From: JAYPEY01 sp964519245
GTDB lineage: Bacteria > Verrucomicrobiota > Verrucomicrobiia > Limisphaerales > JAYPEY01
Direction: 5' to 3'
Length of the DNA stretch: 64,000 bases
Assembly (NCBI GenBank): GCA_964519245.1
Contig: CAZFLK010000003.1
Coordinates: 29,970 to 93,969, forward strand
Part shown: positions 61,111 to 64,000 of the stretch, one piece after another
How positions within the stretch are numbered: the stretch's first letter is position 1
Layout of the letters: every line of letters begins with the position of its first letter
Made by a program: the position numbers and the translations under genes
Notes under the pieces: model-generated
Databases searched by the model: none
What the model was told of the DNA's origin: nothing
Seen by the model: only the letters and a program-made list of their open reading frames with translations

Positions 61111-62526
61111 TCATCTGGCCTGTTGTGCGTATGCGCCTTTCTTTGTCCATGGTCTGTTCTTGGGTTGTCGTTCTCCGGCCGTGCGTTCGGTGGCGTCTCC
61201 CTGGTCGCCCTGTTGGCGCATCCAGTCGGCCAGGCTTCGGGAAAGCGACGCCTGGACCGTCGCCGTTCGCGCTGCGCCGGCCAGATTGTCGAGGCACCAG
61301 GGATCCCGTCCCAAGTCGAACAACTCCTCTGCGGGCCGGACTTGGTAGCTCTTCAACCGCGAACGCGCGAAGTCGGAATCGACCTTGCGCCACGACGCAA
61401 AGATCGCTCCCCGATGCGTGACGGAGTTCTGGAACCTGGAATCCGCGTGCAGGTTCCGGATGTAGAGCCAACGTCCGTCGGTGACGGAACGGATGCCATA
61501 GGCCTCGGAGCCGTGATAGATGCCCCGGGTCGTGTTCATGCCGAAGACCGTCTGGTTGTGCGTCTGCCTCGTTCCCCTCAGAACCGGGGCGAAGGACCTG
61601 CCGTCGAGATCGAGCTGGGCTGGGGCGCCGCCCGCCAAATCGATGAAGGTCGGGACGATATCCACGTAGCTGACCAGGGCGTCCGAGGTGGTTCCTTCCG
61701 GGACTGTCCCGGGCCAACGCAAGACAGCCGCCGCGTGGATGCCCATGTCGTAGCAGGTCCATTTTCCGAAGGGCAGTTGGGAACCTTGCTCGCTGAGCCA
61801 GAGAACGAGGGTGTTTTCCTCCGCGTTCAACTCCTTGAGATCGCGCAGCGCGCGGCCGACCTGTCCGTCCATGTAGGTGATTTCCGCGTAATAGCGGGAG
61901 AGTCCCTCGCGCAGTTCGGGCGTGTCGACGAAGTAAGGAGGAACGCGCAATGTGGCCGGCGGGTAGGTCGAGGCGTCGCCGCGATTCCAGGGCGTGTGTG
62001 GTTGGTTGGAGGCGATCACCAGGCACCATGGCTGCTTTGCGTCGCGCGCCATGAACTCGCGGGCCTTGTCCAAGGGCAGGTCGGCGCCGGCCGGGCTCTT
62101 GCCCATGTCGCCGTGGCTTCCGCCCAGATACTCAAAGGGGAACGCTTCCGCGGGCGCTTCGTGTCGCTTGCCGACGATGGCGGTCCGATAGCCCAAGGGG
62201 GCAAGGTGATGGGGCAGGGACTTGACGCCCTCGCGCACTCGACTGTGATTTGGATGCGCTCCGTTGCGGACGGGATAGAGTCCGGTATAGAGGCTTTGGC
62301 GGAGCGGTGAGCAGGTCGGCGCGGGGTTGTAGCAACGCGTGAATCGCATGCCCTCCCGCGCCAGGCGATCGATGTTCGGCGTTTTGACGTCGGGGTTGCC
62401 GTAGCAGCCCAGGTCGCTCCAGGTCATGTCGTCGGCGAGAAACAGCAGCAGGTTGGGCGGAGCGGCGAAAGAGCGGGGCGGGACGCTCGAGAGCAGGAGT
62501 AGACTGAGGAGGACGCCAAATCGCAT
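61111..62526 (-). CDS. Exported sulfatase, N-sulfoglucosamine-sulfohydrolase-like
   Basis: This 471-aa sulfatase has a signal peptide (MRFGVLLSLLLLSSVPPRSF). Its metal motif is LLLFLADDMTWSDLGCYGNP. The formylglycine site reads PTCSPLRQSLYTG (Cys72), with Leu where most sulfatases have Ser or Ala but still fitting CxPxR. The later metal motif is WLSEQGSQLPFGKWTCYD, with Glu-Gln in place of the common Asp-His or Asp-Asn. The FGKWTCYD segment is typical of the SGSH (heparan N-sulfatase) branch, so these changes may be subfamily features. It ends in a hydrophilic tail. A TATAGA hexamer lies 8 nt upstream of the ATG. Divergent from the last sulfatase. Confidence 0.87.
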   Translation of the reverse strand: MRFGVLLSLLLLSSVPPRSFAAPPNLLLFLADDMTWSDLGCYGNPDVKTPNIDRLAREGMRFTRCYNPAPTCSPLRQSLYTGLYPVRNGAHPNHSRVREGVKSLPHHLAPLGYRTAIVGKRHEAPAEAFPFEYLGGSHGDMGKSPAGADLPLDKAREFMARDAKQPWCLVIASNQPHTPWNRGDASTYPPATLRVPPYFVDTPELREGLSRYYAEITYMDGQVGRALRDLKELNAEENTLVLWLSEQGSQLPFGKWTCYDMGIHAAAVLRWPGTVPEGTTSDALVSYVDIVPTFIDLAGGAPAQLDLDGRSFAPVLRGTRQTHNQTVFGMNTTRGIYHGSEAYGIRSVTDGRWLYIRNLHADSRFQNSVTHRGAIFASWRKVDSDFARSRLKSYQVRPAEELFDLGRDPWCLDNLAGAARTATVQASLSRSLADWMRQQGDQGDATERTAGERQPKNRPWTKKGAYAQQAR

Positions 62527-62641
62527 GCTGGAAATCTATACCGGGCTGCAGGGCGGGGGGAAGTCGAATGACCTTTGTTTCCCTCGTCCATTGGGGAGTT
62601 TCGTGTCGCCTGAGCTTCGTGGGTTGCAATAAGGTGGCGGG

Positions 62642-63934
62642 ATGAAACCCGGATTCAAACCGTTCCTGCTCCTTTGGTCGTTGGCCGTGGCCGCCTTTCC
62701 GATGATGTTGGTCGCCGACAAAACCAACGTCATTCTGATCATGGCCGACGACATCGGCTACGAATGCTATGGCGCCTATGGCGGCGCTTCCTACCAGACT
62801 CCGGTCCTGGATCGCCTGGCCAGGCAGGGAATGCGTTTCGATCATGCCTACTCCCAGCCGCTCTGCACCCCCAGTCGGGTCAAGATCATGACTGGTCTGA
62901 GCAATGCGCGAAATTACGCGTCGTTCTCCACGCTGAAGCAGAGCGAGCGAACCTTTGGTCACATGATGCGCGAGGCCGGCTACCGAACCGCCATCGCGGG
63001 CAAGTGGCAGTTGCTGGGCGCGGAACACTATAAGGCGCCCATCAAGGGCGCCGGGACCTGGCCGAAGGACGCGGGCTTCGAGCGTCACTGCCTCTGGCAG
63101 GTGGACAAGCTGGGCGAGCGCTTCTGGGGGCCGCTGGTGACCATCGACGGCGAGCTCAAACAGTTTCCCAAGGAGGTCTACGGTCCGGATGTCTACTGTC
63201 AGTTCCTCCTGGACCGGATGAAGGAATACCGCGACGAGCCTTTCTTCCTCTATTACCCCATGGTCCTGGTGCACAGCCCTTTCGTGCCCACGCCGGACAG
63301 TGAAGACAAGAAAAGCAAGAACCGACAACGGAACTTCGCCGACATGGTTGCCTATATGGACAAGCTGGTCGGCCGCATCGTCGAACAGAGCGAGAAACTT
63401 GGCATTGCGGAGAAGACACTGATCCTTGTCACCGGCGACAATGGCACGCACAAGTCGCTGAAATCCTACCTGGGCGACACGTTGATCGTCGGCGGCAAAG
63501 GCAGCCCGACCGACGCGGGCACCCATGTTGCCTTGTTCGGTTATCAACCTGGGACGGTCCCGGCCGGTCAGGTCAGCGACGCCTTGGTGGAATTCTCTGA
63601 TTTCGTCCCGACCATTGCCGCGGCGACCGGGGCCTCGCCGCTTTCTCCGACCGATGGCGTCAGCTTCCTGCCGCAGTTGCACGGCCGCAAGGGCGGCCAG
63701 CGGGACTCGGTCTTCATCTACTATTGGCCCCGACCGGAGAAAGGGGAGCCCACGCGCTTTGTTCGCAATCGACGCTGGAAACTCTATGGCGACGGCCGTC
63801 TCTACGATGTGAAAAATGATGTCCTGGAGAAGAAACCCCTCCCCGCCGAACGATCCCGGAAACAGCGCGCCAGCCTGCAAAAGGCCCTCGACCGCATGCC
63901 CGCACAAGGTCAGACCCTCCTCAAGTTCGACTGA
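62642..63934 (+). CDS. Exported sulfatase (430 aa)
   Basis: This short type I sulfatase has a signal peptide (FLLLWSLAVAAFPMMLVAD). The Asp pair lies in VILIMADDIGYECYGAYGG, the formylglycine site is PLCTPSRVKIMTG (Cys75), and later motifs are TAIAGKWQLLGAEH, FFLYYPMVLVHSPFVPTPDS and LILVTGDNGTHKSLKSYLGD. The GKGSPTDAGTHVALFGYQPG segment supplies the Lys/His contacts. This type is common in marine and soil PVC bacteria; the substrate is unknown. The C-terminal subdomain is compact (YDVKNDVLEKKPL). The 115 bp between this gene and the divergent sulfatase must hold both promoters. Confidence 0.9.
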   Translation: MKPGFKPFLLLWSLAVAAFPMMLVADKTNVILIMADDIGYECYGAYGGASYQTPVLDRLARQGMRFDHAYSQPLCTPSRVKIMTGLSNARNYASFSTLKQSERTFGHMMREAGYRTAIAGKWQLLGAEHYKAPIKGAGTWPKDAGFERHCLWQVDKLGERFWGPLVTIDGELKQFPKEVYGPDVYCQFLLDRMKEYRDEPFFLYYPMVLVHSPFVPTPDSEDKKSKNRQRNFADMVAYMDKLVGRIVEQSEKLGIAEKTLILVTGDNGTHKSLKSYLGDTLIVGGKGSPTDAGTHVALFGYQPGTVPAGQVSDALVEFSDFVPTIAAATGASPLSPTDGVSFLPQLHGRKGGQRDSVFIYYWPRPEKGEPTRFVRNRRWKLYGDGRLYDVKNDVLEKKPLPAERSRKQRASLQKALDRMPAQGQTLLKFD

Positions 63935-63958
63935 GGACCCCAGTCCCGCACCACGCAT

Positions 63959-64000
63959 CCCGAGTCCCGAGTCCCGAGTCCCGAGTCCCGAGTCCCGAGT
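63959..64000. repeat. Tandem heptamer repeat CCCGAGT at the window edge
   Basis: Six exact copies of CCCGAGT run to the last base of the window and probably beyond. Degenerate units (CCCAGTCCCG) precede them from 63939. This is a second heptamer family, besides GAGCTTG at 10.1-10.4 kb, in intergenic DNA of this genome. Confidence 0.9.

Noticed and set aside
62132..63958. 608-codon minus-strand open frame spanning two divergent sulfatases
   Set aside because: It runs antisense to the last sulfatase and out of frame through the other one, and crosses their shared promoter region.

Overview
This 64 kb window looks like a piece of a Verrucomicrobiota chromosome (PVC superphylum). The base composition is GC-rich. 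The gene content is typical of that group: five formylglycine-type sulfatases, a DUF1501 protein, a Pirellula/Verrucomicrobium-type membrane-bound dehydrogenase with a haem-binding tail, DUF1080 and Tat-exported oxidoreductases, and a CE15 esterase. This taxonomic call is an inference from gene families; no rRNA or tRNA gene was recognised. Ten Ns at 52133-52142 show that this is a draft assembly or MAG.

Layout. (1) 1-12023, all minus strand: a type II secretion / pseudopilus operon transcribed in the order gspE, gspF, gspG, gspH, gspI, gspJ, gspK, gspL(PilMN-like), gspM(PilO-like), a gspC/PilP-like gene, and then a secretin encoded in three separate signal-peptide-bearing ORFs. The secretin is cut inside two of its N domains. 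A large inverted heptamer repeat separates gspE from gspF. (2) 12189-14087: a Gly/Arg/Asp-repeat secreted protein and dusB. (3) 14401-17429: a vWA / PP2C phosphatase / kinase-like trio resembling the TerY-phosphorylation triad. It is followed by a convergent Fur-family regulator with a strong promoter and a 30-bp palindrome in its leader. (4) 18103-28083: catabolic and signalling genes: a Tat-exported TIM-barrel isomerase, a HEAT-cytochrome c-DUF1080 protein, a divergent GH42 enzyme lacking its acid/base Glu, dciA, a four-PAS histidine kinase with a single-domain response regulator, and a Gfo/Idh/MocA oxidoreductase. (5) 28165-38558: a sulfatase/DUF1501 operon, rhodanese, two more sulfatases, a large PVC dehydrogenase, a gene remnant and two structured intergenic repeat regions. 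(6) 38645-49762: a Ser/Thr kinase gene broken by two frameshifts, an acetylxylan-esterase-like protein, a double thioredoxin-fold protein, a small lipoprotein, a DUF2490 barrel, a CE15 glucuronoyl-esterase-like enzyme, a multi-TM protein and a lipase. (7) 50040-57109: an operon of a large coiled-coil membrane protein (broken by the assembly gap), a squalene-cyclase-fold protein and two tandem paralogous exported proteins. (8) 57125-63934: two neutral-ceramidase-like enzymes, an exported-looking methyltransferase, two divergent sulfatases and a PQQ-propeller remnant. A heptamer array runs off the right edge.

How the genes fit together (inference). The sulfatases, esterases, GH42 and isomerase suggest a life on sulfated or acylated plant or algal polysaccharides, and the secretion operon is a plausible exporter for such enzymes. 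No SusC/D transporter, sulfatase maturase or prepilin peptidase lies in the window. Several genes have a -10-like hexamer only 6-12 nt before the start codon and no clear Shine-Dalgarno, suggesting leaderless or near-leaderless mRNAs.
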